From the NCBI RefSeq assembly GCF_002995745.1, contig NZ_PVXQ01000021.1:1-63311 (forward strand): 63,311 nt of DNA. The letters run 5' to 3'. A program made the position numbers and the translations under genes. Shown here one piece after another: positions 1 through 8,002 of this stretch. The first letter of the stretch is position 1. Every line of letters starts with the position of its first letter. The notes below the pieces were generated by a model that was not told the origin of the DNA, made no database searches, and saw nothing but the letters and a program-made list of their open reading frames with translations. Origin of the DNA: Clostridium vincentii. GTDB taxonomy: Bacteria > Bacillota > Clostridia > Clostridiales > Clostridiaceae.

Positions 1-10
1 TTTCTGAAGA

Positions 11-126
11 TCTGGTGATGATGGCATAGAGGAAACACTCCTTTCCATTCCGAACAGGAAAGTTAAGCTCTATTGCGCCAATGGTACTGCATGGGCAACT
101 GTGTGGGAGAGTAGGACGTTGCCAGG
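11..126 (+). rRNA. rrf: 5S ribosomal RNA
   Basis: The stretch from TCTGGTGATGATGGCATAGA to GACGTTGCCAGG reads as a complete clostridial 5S rRNA: the 5' and 3' ends pair (CTGG with CCAG), and the conserved CCGAACAGGAAAGTTAAG loop and GGGAGAGTAGGACG segment are present. The ten bases before it would be the 23S-5S spacer, so the window starts at the end of an rRNA operon. Ends are accurate to a few bases. Confidence 0.96.
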
Positions 127-132
127 TAAGAT

Positions 133-163
133 AAAAAAGGATAGTTTATACTATCCTTTTTTT
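133..163 (+). terminator. Rho-independent terminator of the rRNA operon
   Basis: AAGGATAGT and ACTATCCTT pair around a four-base loop and are followed by a run of seven T. It lies directly behind the 5S gene, so no tRNA follows in this operon. Confidence 0.9.
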
Positions 164-292
164 GTTGTATTAAATTATATTAAATGGAAAAAAGATAATA
201 ATATATTGACATGAAAATATGTTATAATTACTTTTGGCTGTTAAGGCGAAATATAATTTATTATGGATAAATAATTTTTTGGGAGTGATGTC

Positions 293-760
293 ATGGGATA
301 TAACGTTATAGATTTGATAAATAAAGCTATAAATATTTCAATTAGAAAAAAAGCTATATATGATAATATAAGACAACAAAAACGTGATATTCCCTATATG
401 GAAATAGTATTAACGGTTTTAATAAAACAAATTCAGAAGACCATTGAATATTATGAAACATTGAAAAAAGAACTAGTAAATGAAAATTTTGAAGAAATTG
501 ATTTCGGAATATATGATAGAATTTCCTTTTTAATAAATGAATTCAATCAGAAGTTAAGCGAACCTCAAATTAATAATGTTAGAAATTTCTTAGAGTTTTC
601 CCTCAATTTAGAAAAAAATACATATGCTTTGCTTATTGATATACAAGGCAGATTTGTTAAGAATACGAGTGATATAAATACAAAGACATATACAATATTA
701 TCGAATATGATTAGTAATAAAGCTGCTTTCATTTCAACTCTTGAAAAGATTATGAAATAA
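293..760 (+). CDS. Conserved hypothetical protein, helical, 155 aa
   Basis: I do not recognise the family. The protein is soluble, charged and almost entirely predicted helical, with no signal peptide, membrane segment or cysteine motif. The segment around residues 35-60 (QIQKTIEYYETLKKEL) suggests a short coiled coil. The ATG at 293 has a GGGAGTG ribosome binding site. It is a single gene downstream of the rRNA operon terminator and convergent with the EcsC-like gene. Codon use is typical of the window, so it is very probably a real gene. Confidence 0.75.
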   Translation: MGYNVIDLINKAINISIRKKAIYDNIRQQKRDIPYMEIVLTVLIKQIQKTIEYYETLKKELVNENFEEIDFGIYDRISFLINEFNQKLSEPQINNVRNFLEFSLNLEKNTYALLIDIQGRFVKNTSDINTKTYTILSNMISNKAAFISTLEKIMK

Positions 761-826
761 AGTTAACCTTCTCTGGCAGGAATATTAACTATAATATTGC
801 AGCCAGAAGCCGGGTAGAAGTATTGC

Positions 827-1540
827 TTATAATATTCTCATACGATAGGCTTGAATAGCAGTTTCACTAAGTTTATCAATAAATTTAGCATTAACATAAG
901 CCCCTACAAATGCTCCTATTCCAGGAATCATTTGTAAAAGTTTTGCTAGATCAATGTAATCTCGATATTCTTGCTGAAAATTCCTCCAATCAAAAGCATC
1001 AAAATCCTTAGGTAATGTACGATAATATGCTTCAAAATCTTCCACTTTATCAAATACTTTATTTACATTACTTTTACTAGAAAAGGCAAGTTGGAATATA
1101 TATAATATATAAATTCTTTCTTTATAATCATCAGCATCAAATCCATAAATTGCAGCAATATCATAAAGAAATTTGATTTTAATGCTTAAGAGCAAAGGTA
1201 AGTCTGCAAGTGCTAAAAGGATTCCCCCGGCACCTGTTCCTGCGCCTTCTATCATAGCTGTATTTTTGTATATCTTAGCCTTTTGCGCAACTAATTCTTC
1301 TCTTTCTTCAAGGGATAGATTCATATAGGGCTTCTTAGTAGTATATTTGGAACCAAGTAAAACTACTTTAGTCATGTTTTTTATGGTTGAAGTCATCATT
1401 TCATGATATTTTTCAGGTAATATCCCATTAAATTTGTTTTGAATACCCTTTGATGCCTTTTCAACTATTGAAGATTTTTCTCTCATTTTTTTCTTCCATT
1501 TATTCAGTTCTTGCATAGCCATGTCATTATATAAATTCAT
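827..1540 (-). CDS. EcsC family protein
   Basis: The 237-residue protein matches the EcsC family, named after the third gene of the B. subtilis ecs locus, where its role is unclear. The family hallmark is the hydrophobic GAGTGAGGILLALADLPLLL segment near residues 97-118, followed by IKFLYDIAAIYGFD. A second glycine-rich hydrophobic patch (MIPGIGAFVGAYVNAKFI) lies near the C terminus. No signal peptide is visible; the protein is probably peripheral or partly membrane-inserted. It starts at ATG 1540 behind an AGGCTTTTT ribosome site and is transcribed alone, convergent with the gene at 293. No ABC transporter genes accompany it, unlike the B. subtilis ecs locus. Confidence 0.82.
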   Translation of the reverse strand: MNLYNDMAMQELNKWKKKMREKSSIVEKASKGIQNKFNGILPEKYHEMMTSTIKNMTKVVLLGSKYTTKKPYMNLSLEEREELVAQKAKIYKNTAMIEGAGTGAGGILLALADLPLLLSIKIKFLYDIAAIYGFDADDYKERIYILYIFQLAFSSKSNVNKVFDKVEDFEAYYRTLPKDFDAFDWRNFQQEYRDYIDLAKLLQMIPGIGAFVGAYVNAKFIDKLSETAIQAYRMRIL

Positions 1541-1900
1541 AAAAAGCCTCCATAATAATTTATCTATTTTTTATAAAATATCTTTAGTTACAACTCTACC
1601 AGAGCTTATCACTATAGTATCACTAATAGAAATATTATGCCCATAGTCACATTGAAATAGTGGTTTTATTTAGAAATTATCAATAACTAAACCTAACAAT
1701 TTTCTTATTCTCGCATCTATTTATGAGGTAGTACTTGCTTAGTTGTAAATTGCGGTAAGAATAAGATAGTCGTAAAAGCAGCACAATAAACATATAGACT
1801 GCTTAAGTTTAAATATTGAAATTGAATAATACTATATTTACAAAATATGCTACAATAAGGATATATTATAAGACAATAAAGTATATTTGGAGGTTATCTT
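1541..1900. other. Divergent intergenic region, 360 bp, no gene seen
   Basis: This AT-rich space separates the EcsC-like gene (minus) from the acetyltransferase gene (plus), so it must hold promoters for both. A TACAAT -10-like box lies near 1850, without a clear -35. An imperfect inverted repeat pairs TCTTATTCTCGCA (about 1700) with TGCGGTAAGAATAAGA (about 1750), enclosing some 35 bases; it has no T-run and I cannot assign it. No open frame looks coding. Confidence 0.5.
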
Positions 1901-2491
1901 ATGAATTTGGAAGAACAAAAACAAGTAATTTTATCTGGAAAAATGTATAATGATTTAACTCAAGAATTAGTTCAAGCAAGAGAAAATACAGTCTTTCTTA
2001 CAAATGAATATAATAATAATTTTGGTAAAACCACATATGAAAGAGAAGAAATATTAAGAAAATTATTGAAAAGCATTGGAAAAGGAGTTCATTTTGAACC
2101 GAATTTTAGATGTGAATTTGGTTTTAATATTACAATAGGAGATAATTTCTATGCCAATTTCGATTGTATAATGTTAGATGGTGGAGAGATAGATATCGGG
2201 AATAATGTTTTATTTGGGCCACGAGTTGGAATTTATACATCGAATCATGCAACTAATGCAAAAGAACGAGTAGCGGGTGGCTGTTATGCGAAATCTGTAA
2301 AGATAGGTAATAATGTATGGATTGGGGCAGGAGTGAATATAAATCAAGGTGTTACTATTGGAGATAATTCAATTATAGGGTCTGGTAGTGTTATTACAAA
2401 AAGTATTCCAGCAAATGTAATAGCAGCTGGAGTACCATGCAAAGTAATTCGAGAGATTACAGAAGAAGATAGGACTGGATTTAAAAGTTAA
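1901..2491 (+). CDS. Sugar O-acetyltransferase, maltose/galactoside acetyltransferase type
   Basis: This 196-residue enzyme belongs to the LacA/Maa/NodL acetyltransferases, which move acetyl from acetyl-CoA to a sugar hydroxyl. The N-terminal maltose-acetyltransferase cap (EEQKQVILSGKMYNDL) is followed by left-handed beta-helix hexapeptide repeats from about residue 70 to 185. The catalytic His lies in the SNHAT motif near residue 119. The C-terminal AAGVPCKVIREI is typical of the family. An AGG ribosome site precedes ATG 1901. The sugar substrate cannot be told from sequence; no sugar transport gene is adjacent. Confidence 0.9.
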   Translation: MNLEEQKQVILSGKMYNDLTQELVQARENTVFLTNEYNNNFGKTTYEREEILRKLLKSIGKGVHFEPNFRCEFGFNITIGDNFYANFDCIMLDGGEIDIGNNVLFGPRVGIYTSNHATNAKERVAGGCYAKSVKIGNNVWIGAGVNINQGVTIGDNSIIGSGSVITKSIPANVIAAGVPCKVIREITEEDRTGFKS

Positions 2492-2531
2492 TAGACAAAA
2501 GTTAATAGACAAAAGATGAAAAGGAGATAGA

Positions 2532-4007
2532 ATGACAAATAGAAAAGAACTAATAGAAACAGGATGGAACTTAGAGAACAGTTATGCTTGTCTGCCGAAA
2601 ATATTTTTTAGAAGTATTAAACCAACTCCTGTAACATCACCGAAGTTGATTATTTTCAATAATTCCTTGGCAACATCACTGGGGTTAAATGTCCAGGCGA
2701 TGCAAAGTAAAGATAGTCTAGAGGTGCTTGCTGGCAATCAGATTCCCAAAGGTGCTTTGCCTATTGCTCAAGCTTATGCAGGGCATCAATTCCAGCATTT
2801 TACCATGCTTGGAGATGGCCGCGCTATGCTACTTGGTGAACAGATTACTCCCTTAGGCCAGCGGGTTGATATTCAACTCAAGGGTTCAGGTGAAACGCCA
2901 TATTCCCGTGGCGGTGATGGTCGAGCAACACTTGGAGCGATGCTCCGTGAATATATCATTAGCGAAGCCATGTATGGCCTTGGTATTGCTACTACCCGAA
3001 GCCTAGCGGTGGTAACAAGTGGAGAGTCAGTAATTCGTGAAACTGATTTATCTGGTGCAATTCTAACTCGGGTGGCTGCAAGTCATCTGCGCGTTGGCAC
3101 CTTTCAATACGCTTCAGAATGGGGGACTGTCGAGGATCTACGAGGCCTTGCTGACTATACATTGAAACGACATTTCCCAGACATTGACTCTGGTGAGAAC
3201 CGCTATCTTTTCTTACTTCAGGAAGTGATCAAGGGTCAGGCTGCACTGATTGCTAAATGGCAGCTTGGTGGATTTATTCACGGGGTAATGAATACCGATA
3301 ATATGACCATTAGTGGAGAGACCATTGATTATGGCCCTTGCGCCTTTATGGATGCTTATGACCCGACAACGGTATTTAGTTCTATTGACATTAAAGGTCG
3401 ATATGCCTATGGCAATCAGCCTCATATTGCTGGGTGGAATCTGGCTCGATTTGCTGAAACTTTATTACCTTTGCTACATGCCAATAAGTCAGAGGCTATA
3501 AAGCTAGCCCAGGATGCAATTTCAGGTTTTACTGAGTTATATCATTATAATTGGCTAGCGGGAATGAGATCAAAACTTGGGATATTTAACGAAGAGCTAC
3601 AGGATGAATCCATTATTGAGACTCTACTTAGTATGATGAAGAAGTATAGTGCGGACTATACCAATACCTTTCGTGCATTAACTTTTGATAAACCAGAGGA
3701 TACGGTCCTATTTGGCACCCTAGAATTTGGTCAGTGGCATGAGATGTGGCAGGCGAGACTAAGCAGACAACAGGAACCAAAATCTTCCTCGAATCAGTTG
3801 ATGAGGAACAGTAATCCTGCGATAATCCCTCGTAACCACCGGGTAGAAGCCGCATTAGAAGCTGCAGAGAAACAAGGAGATTACAGCGTAATGTACCAGC
3901 TTCTTGATGTTCTTGCAAGTCCCTATGCGCACTCCTCCGAACAGACTGATTACTCTACACTGCCTGAGGTATCAACTCATCCTTACCAAACCTTTTGCGG
4001 TACCTGA
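2532..4007 (+). CDS. selO: Protein adenylyltransferase SelO (YdiU/UPF0061)
   Basis: The 491-residue protein is a full-length SelO pseudokinase, a family shown to transfer AMP from ATP to Ser/Thr/Tyr of target proteins. Recognisable parts are the [18 protein letters not shown] block, the nucleotide loop [19 protein letters not shown], and the metal-binding segment [20 protein letters not shown]. The C terminus ends TFCGT, so it carries an ordinary Cys where some relatives have selenocysteine. AAGGAG precedes ATG 2532. Base and codon use differ sharply from the flanks: many GGC, GCC, CGC and CGG codons and a clearly higher GC. I read this as horizontal acquisition. It is followed by its own UUCG-loop terminator. 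Confidence 0.95.
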   Translation: MTNRKELIETGWNLENSYACLPKIFFRSIKPTPVTSPKLIIFNNSLATSLGLNVQAMQSKDSLEVLAGNQIPKGALPIAQAYAGHQFQHFTMLGDGRAMLLGEQITPLGQRVDIQLKGSGETPYSRGGDGRATLGAMLREYIISEAMYGLGIATTRSLAVVTSGESVIRETDLSGAILTRVAASHLRVGTFQYASEWGTVEDLRGLADYTLKRHFPDIDSGENRYLFLLQEVIKGQAALIAKWQLGGFIHGVMNTDNMTISGETIDYGPCAFMDAYDPTTVFSSIDIKGRYAYGNQPHIAGWNLARFAETLLPLLHANKSEAIKLAQDAISGFTELYHYNWLAGMRSKLGIFNEELQDESIIETLLSMMKKYSADYTNTFRALTFDKPEDTVLFGTLEFGQWHEMWQARLSRQQEPKSSSNQLMRNSNPAIIPRNHRVEAALEAAEKQGDYSVMYQLLDVLASPYAHSSEQTDYSTLPEVSTHPYQTFCGT

Positions 4008-4073
4008 AATAGAACAAACAGGTTGAAATCAAAGTGTTTAGGTGCTTGTGAGTTTAAGTAAGATTAGAAATTT

Positions 4074-4104
4074 GCCTCTCAGACTTCGGTCTGAGAGGCT
4101 TTTT
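4074..4104 (+). terminator. Rho-independent terminator after selO
   Basis: GCCTCTCAGAC and GTCTGAGAGGC form a perfect 11-bp GC-rich stem closed by a TTCG tetraloop and followed by TTTTT. It is unusually GC-rich for this window, matching the composition of selO, and probably came with it. Confidence 0.93.
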
Positions 4105-4185
4105 AGTGCAACCAGCATGGGCGCAGTAATCAAGAAAAAAAGACCTTTATTGATTATCTAAATATTCTAGTAAATAAAATTTATG

Positions 4186-4214
4186 TTGACAGCGAAAACA
4201 ATAAAGTATAAGAT
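4186..4214 (+). promoter_or_regulatory. Probable sigma-A promoter for glutathione peroxidase
   Basis: TTGACA at 4186-4191 is followed 17 bases later by TAAGAT at 4209-4214 (TATAAG is also possible with a 15-base spacer). It lies 70 bases upstream of the peroxidase start. No clear PerR or other operator is visible. Confidence 0.5.
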
Positions 4215-4287
4215 AAAGTTAGAAATTAGATTGAGTACAATTAAATTTATAACAATGTTAAATTAAAATAAAAGGAGAGTAATTAAT

Positions 4288-4764
4288 ATGAATTTTTATG
4301 ATTTTTCAGCAAAGAACATGAATGGACAAGAAGTTAAAATGGAAGAATATAGAGGCAAGGTAGTTTTAGTAGTAAATACTGCAAGTAAATGTGGCTTAAC
4401 ACCTCAGTTTACAGAGTTAGAAGAATTATATAAAGAATATAAAGAAAGAGGTTTTGAGATTTTAGGATTTCCTTGTAACCAGTTTGCAAAGCAAGATCCA
4501 TCAAGTAATAAGGAAATTAGTCAGTTTTGCTTAATAAATTATGGAGTAACTTTCACAATGTTTGAGAAAATAAATGTAAATGGAAAAGATACACATCCAT
4601 TATATGAATATTTAAAAAATGAAGCTAAAGGAATTTTAACTAAAGAGGTAAAATGGAACTTTGCAAAGTTTCTAATAGACTCAGAAGGAAATGTAGTAGA
4701 TAGATATGCACCTACAACAACTCCATTAAAATTAAAAGATGATATTGAAAAGCTGTTAAAATAA
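4288..4764 (+). CDS. Glutathione peroxidase family thiol peroxidase
   Basis: The 158-residue protein is a complete GPx-fold peroxidase that reduces hydroperoxides. The peroxidatic Cys35 sits in [12 protein letters not shown], encoded by TGT rather than a selenocysteine TGA. The tetrad partners are in GFPCNQF (about residues 60-66) and KWNFAKFL (Trp123, Asn124). Bacterial Cys-type GPx enzymes usually take electrons from thioredoxin. That fits the thioredoxin remnant immediately downstream. An AAGGAGAG site precedes ATG 4288. It is monocistronic and was probably once paired with a thioredoxin. Confidence 0.95.
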   Translation: MNFYDFSAKNMNGQEVKMEEYRGKVVLVVNTASKCGLTPQFTELEELYKEYKERGFEILGFPCNQFAKQDPSSNKEISQFCLINYGVTFTMFEKINVNGKDTHPLYEYLKNEAKGILTKEVKWNFAKFLIDSEGNVVDRYAPTTTPLKLKDDIEKLLK

Positions 4765-4784
4765 TAAGCTGCAGCTTATATTGA

Positions 4785-4883
4785 TTAAGAAAAAATGAAA
4801 TCAAAGAGGGTCTTGTTGTAGTAGACTTTTTTGCAGAGTGGTGCTCACCTTGTTAGATGTTAACTCCGATATTTGAAGACATA
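4785..4883 (+). pseudogene. Thioredoxin gene remnant
   Basis: In one frame this stretch reads EIKEGLVVVDFFAEWCSPC, then a TAG stop, then MLTPIFEDI. This is the beta-strand and active-site block of thioredoxin; the normal redox motif WCGPCK has become WCSPC followed by TAG in place of the Lys codon AAG. The frame starts just after a TGA at 4782, lacks the N-terminal part, and runs into a terminator hairpin at 4883. Only about 32 codons survive, so no functional protein can be made. Position right behind GPx suggests a former GPx-thioredoxin operon. Confidence 0.8.
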
Positions 4884-4935
4884 CGCCCGTTCTATTAGAT
4901 GTAGTTTAATAGAACGGGCGTGTGTCTGCTTTTTT
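4883..4935 (+). terminator. Strong Rho-independent terminator after GPx/thioredoxin remnant
   Basis: ACGCCCGTTCTATTA (4883-4897) pairs perfectly over 15 bp with TAATAGAACGGGCGT (4907-4921) around a nine-base loop; a T-rich tract follows near 4930. Confidence 0.88.
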
Positions 4936-4942
4936 ATACTAG

Positions 4943-5014
4943 AATTAAGTAATTAAGTAATTAAGTAATTAACAGATTAAACAATTAAACAATTAATAAA
5001 TTAATAAATTAAGA
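4943..5014 (+). repeat. Nine tandem copies of an 8-bp AT-rich unit
   Basis: The unit AATTAAGT is repeated in strict 8-base register nine times, drifting from AATTAAGT (three copies) through AATTAACA, GATTAAAC, AATTAAAC and AATTAATA (two copies) to AATTAAGA. It has stops in several frames and is not coding. Ten bases later comes a tail sequence shared with a second tandem array at 29494-29613. Confidence 0.9.
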
Positions 5015-5023
5015 AGTTGTAGT

Positions 5024-5041
5024 AAACATCAGGCTTTGTGA
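5024..5041 (+). repeat. Repeat tail, copy 1
   Basis: AAACATCAGGCTTTGTGA here matches AAACTTCAGGCTTTGTGA at 29628-29645 in 17 of 18 bases. Both lie 10-15 bases behind a tandem array whose period is a multiple of eight. The remaining space up to 5198 shows no gene. Confidence 0.6.
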
Positions 5042-5198
5042 GTTTTCGGTGGAGATTGGGAGTTAATAATTCATCTTGCAGTCTGATATTTTGGAAGTGA
5101 AATATAAGGACTGTTTAGTTAAAAATAAAGTTTAAAATGATTTAAGGGTTGGGAGAAAAATTTTTTCAAGAATGGAAGCTATAGATGGCAGAGAAGTT

Positions 5199-5987
5199 TC
5201 AATCACAGTTATCAAAAAAATCTTTCATTACTTCATTGAATTCCTCTGGAACATCCATATTAACACAATGACCGGCACCTTTAAACACAACTTTCTTGCT
5301 TACAGACTCACTTTTATGCCACATATCTATCGCTTCTAATTCCATTGGTATATCATGTTCACCGCATCCTATTAATAATCTATATTGTCTGGTCTGTAAT
5401 TTGTATTTATTCACCATTTTATTCAAAGAAGCTAGATACATAAAGGATTTTTTAGGAAAACGAATATTCATTTGATAAAACTCTTCTTGAGCTCTTTCTG
5501 TAAATGCTATTATTTTTTTATTGCTTTTTGCAAACCACTTTATAGAAAATATAGCCTTTAGCATCATAAGTGACTGCTCTTTATTGTTACCTTTTTGCAT
5601 AGCAAGATCAAAGTTATTAATATCATATCCTCCAAAGCAAGCTAAAGAATTAACTTTTTCAGGAAATTTATTCGCAAAATCCTGAATGATAAGAGAACCT
5701 AGTGAGATACCAATAAGATGAACTTTGTTTACCTGTTCCTTCTCTATAATTTGCAAAATCCAATCTGCCATATTCTCAATGCTGTCACCCTTTTTGGTTT
5801 TTACAGATTGTCCGTGTCCTATTAAATCCATGGTAACAATCTTATACTTATCTTTAAAGTATTCTACTTGCGTATCAAACATAGAATGATCAACAAAAGC
5901 GGCATGTAGAAACATCAGACATTCTCCTTGCTCATTTCCTGTTACATAATAATGTATTGGGGACTCATTCAATCTTTTTGCTTCCAT
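5199..5987 (-). CDS. Alpha/beta hydrolase
   Basis: This 262-residue cytoplasmic protein has the alpha/beta-hydrolase fold. The nucleophile elbow is GISLG (Ser95), the oxyanion strand is FLHAAF (about residues 26-31), the MDLIGHGQS block is canonical, and the catalytic His is in GAGHCVNMDVPEEF (about His240). The acid is likely the Asp of CGEHDIP. Substrate is unknown. Its ATG overlaps a TAA of an upstream regulator remnant as TAATG, the signature of former translational coupling. The ribosome site is GAAGGTAAA. Confidence 0.9.
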   Translation of the reverse strand: MEAKRLNESPIHYYVTGNEQGECLMFLHAAFVDHSMFDTQVEYFKDKYKIVTMDLIGHGQSVKTKKGDSIENMADWILQIIEKEQVNKVHLIGISLGSLIIQDFANKFPEKVNSLACFGGYDINNFDLAMQKGNNKEQSLMMLKAIFSIKWFAKSNKKIIAFTERAQEEFYQMNIRFPKKSFMYLASLNKMVNKYKLQTRQYRLLIGCGEHDIPMELEAIDMWHKSESVSKKVVFKGAGHCVNMDVPEEFNEVMKDFFDNCD

Positions 5988-6070
5988 TATAATTTACCTT
6001 CTTTCATATCTTCAAATACTTGTGTATACCAATCAGCATGAAATTTTAGAGCATCCACTCCATATTTTCT
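5987..6070 (-). pseudogene. C-terminal remnant of an upstream regulator, possibly PadR type
   Basis: On the minus strand, immediately before the hydrolase, a 27-codon open stretch reads RKYGVDALKFHADWYTQV then FEDMKEGKL and ends TAA overlapping the hydrolase ATG (TAATG). It is preceded at once by TGA and has no start. The sequence looks like the C-terminal helix of a small PadR-like regulator, which often precedes hydrolases of this type, but the family call rests only on that resemblance. The rest of 6071-6365 shows no gene; it should carry the promoter of the membrane protein gene at 6366. Confidence 0.4.
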
Positions 6071-6365
6071 TCACTTTTTTATATTACTAATATTAACATA
6101 TCGTTTAGTAATAAACAAAATTCCAGAGCAAAATAGTGGGACAAGTTTAGTTAAGTATAATTAAAATACAGAAAATTTCCAGATAATCAGAAGTTTGTAT
6201 TAAGGTTCAGGATGTTTCTTTGATTCACTTTTTATTTAGGTGTATGATTATAGTAGTTATATTTCTAAAAAAAATTCTTGATTATTTATGAAATTAGAAA
6301 TAGAACAATGGAAAAGGTAAGGAGAGTGAAGATTTAGAACGTTAATTAAGGAGTGAAGATTTGGA

Positions 6366-6902
6366 ATGTCAATTAAAGAGACAATAAAACGTTATTTATT
6401 TTTTACTGCGGGGCTATTCATGATGGCAGTTGGGGTTGCGTTATCGACGAGATCTAATTTAGGAACGTCGCCTATTTCATCTGTTCCATACGTGTTGAGT
6501 TTAGGATTGCCTATGACAATTGGGCAATTTACTTTTATAATGAACTTAGTACTTATTGCTTTTCAAATTATTTTATTAAGAAAACAATATAAGCTGATTC
6601 AGCTACTTCAAATTGTGGTAGCTATTGTATTTAGCTATTTTACCGATTTTACAATGGAGTTATTTTCATGGATAAATGTAACCAATTATCCTGCCCAACT
6701 AGGAGTGTTTGCACTTAGTTGTTTAATCCTTGCTATTGGAGTAAGTATGGAAGTGACTGCTAATGTTGTTTTAATGGCTGGAGAAGGAGTCGTTAGTGCC
6801 ATCTCAACCATTAGCAAGAAGGAATTTGGAAAATTAAAAGTCGCTTTCGATTTTACACTTGTGATTACTGGGTGTATTTTATCTTTCATTTTTTTTCCAT
6901 AG
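6366..6902 (+). CDS. YczE/YitT-like integral membrane protein (N-terminal part of a frameshifted fusion)
   Basis: The 178 codons encode a polytopic membrane protein with about five hydrophobic helices, including FTAGLFMMAVGVALSTRSNL and LGTSPISSVPYVLS, which are typical of YczE-like (DUF6198/YitT-related) proteins. The frame ends prematurely at TAG 6900 right after a run of eight T (6889-6896). If one T is dropped, the frame reads on as FFHRLNGVREGTILAALLVG and then into the kinase-like domain. The intact gene would thus be 6366-7674, about 435 residues. Transport substrate is unknown. Either the gene is broken, phase-variable, or the run contains a sequencing error. Confidence 0.8.
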   Translation: MSIKETIKRYLFFTAGLFMMAVGVALSTRSNLGTSPISSVPYVLSLGLPMTIGQFTFIMNLVLIAFQIILLRKQYKLIQLLQIVVAIVFSYFTDFTMELFSWINVTNYPAQLGVFALSCLILAIGVSMEVTANVVLMAGEGVVSAISTISKKEFGKLKVAFDFTLVITGCILSFIFFP

Positions 6903-6978
6903 ACTAAATGGGGTAAGGGAAGGGACAATTTTAGCTGCTTTATTAGTAGGAACTATTGTTCGTGTTATAAACAAGCAT

Positions 6979-7674
6979 TTGGAATTTATGGAGTCTGTAT
7001 TTAAGGGACAACCTATAATGGTGAATACCGGTGAAATTGTAGAGAATACTGAAAAAACTCATGAAAATTTAGTTGTGACCATTAGCCGTGAATATGGCAG
7101 TGGGGGTCGTGAAATTGGTCAAAAAATAGCAGATGATTTAGGTATTACTTTCTACGATACCCAATTATTAAAAGTGGCTGCTAAAGAAACAGGATTTCCA
7201 GAAGAATTTATTGCAGAAAATGATCAATCCATACCCAATTTGTTATTAAATGAGTTAATAGCACAAGGATATGCATTTTCTAAACAGGAGAAAGCACCTC
7301 TAGATGCTATTTATGAAGCAGAAAAGAAAATCATTATAAATTTAGCAAATACCGAATCTTGTGTGATTATCGGATGTTGTTCAGATGTAATTCTAAAAGA
7401 TTTACCTGGTAGTTTTCACTTGTTTATCCATGCAGATAAAGTAAAACGAATGGAGCGTATTCAATATGAATATGGAATACCACAAAAAAATGTTGAAGAA
7501 ACACTACATAAAAAAGATCGAGCAAGAGAAGATTACTATCAAATGTATGCAGAACGCAAATGGGGACGAATTAAGAACTATGACTTAACAATTAACAGTG
7601 CAGCCTTTGGCATAGAAAAAACCACTGAATTAATTGAAGAAGCCATTAATAAGACTAAATTTAGATGTAATTAG
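6979..7674 (+). CDS. Cytidylate-kinase-like domain (C-terminal part of the frameshifted fusion)
   Basis: This half belongs to the cytidylate-kinase-like family: TISREYGSGGREIGQKIADD is the N-terminal nucleotide-binding loop, followed by LGITFYDTQLLKVAAKETG. The lid region has KKDRAREDYYQMYAERKWG. Substrate is not established for the family. The frame is open without a stop from the poly-T run at 6889, so the ATG at 6979 is probably not a native start: no good ribosome site precedes it, and the codons before it complete the last membrane helices of the YczE-like part. Fusion of a YczE-like membrane domain with a CMP-kinase-like domain occurs in clostridia. Confidence 0.8.
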   Translation: MEFMESVFKGQPIMVNTGEIVENTEKTHENLVVTISREYGSGGREIGQKIADDLGITFYDTQLLKVAAKETGFPEEFIAENDQSIPNLLLNELIAQGYAFSKQEKAPLDAIYEAEKKIIINLANTESCVIIGCCSDVILKDLPGSFHLFIHADKVKRMERIQYEYGIPQKNVEETLHKKDRAREDYYQMYAERKWGRIKNYDLTINSAAFGIEKTTELIEEAINKTKFRCN

Positions 7675-7799
7675 CGCAGTAGGGTATAGAGTTGATGAAG
7701 ATTTTAATATATTAATTTTAAGAGATATTTTTGCGATAGGAGGAATGGTATGTTGAGTAAAGATTATATTTAGTAAGTATGGAAAAAGAAAAATACCAT

Positions 7800-7836
7800 A
7801 AGATAACTCCTCAATTTAAGGGGGTATCTTATTTTT
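7800..7836 (+). terminator. Probable terminator after the kinase-like gene
   Basis: AAGATAACTCC and GGGGGTATCTT pair imperfectly around a nine-base loop and are followed by ATTTTT. The stretch 7675-7799 holds only short open frames that I cannot assign. Confidence 0.6.
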
Positions 7837-7868
7837 AAGGAGAAAAACATGAAATAATACTGAAAACT

Positions 7869-7910
7869 AATGACCAGCTGGAGTGATAATCACTTTGGCC
7901 GGTCATTTTT
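7869..7910 (+). terminator. Second terminator-like hairpin
   Basis: AATGACCAGC pairs with GGCCGGTCATT and is followed by TTTTTGTTG. It insulates the DUF2089 gene from upstream transcription. Confidence 0.65.
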
Positions 7911-7950
7911 GTTGTTGATGAACTAGTTGTGAATAAAATTACAAACTACA

Positions 7951-7979
7951 TTGACAACTATAATACAAATGGATATTAT
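7951..7979 (+). promoter_or_regulatory. Sigma-A promoter of the DUF2089 gene
   Basis: A consensus TTGACA (7951-7956) and TATTAT (7974-7979) are separated by exactly 17 bases, 24 bases upstream of the start codon. Confidence 0.75.
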
Positions 7980-8002
7980 AACCATATAAGAGGAGGGATT
8001 TT

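Noticed and set aside
3213..3918. Open frames on both strands inside selO
   Set aside because: Shadows of the higher-GC selO gene, without ribosome sites.
4288..4764. Selenoprotein glutathione peroxidase
   Set aside because: The catalytic codon is TGT (Cys), with no in-frame TGA.
7675..7800. Coding-like stretch AVGYRVDEDFNILILRDIFA after the kinase-like gene
   Set aside because: About 25 codons only, no start, family not recognised.
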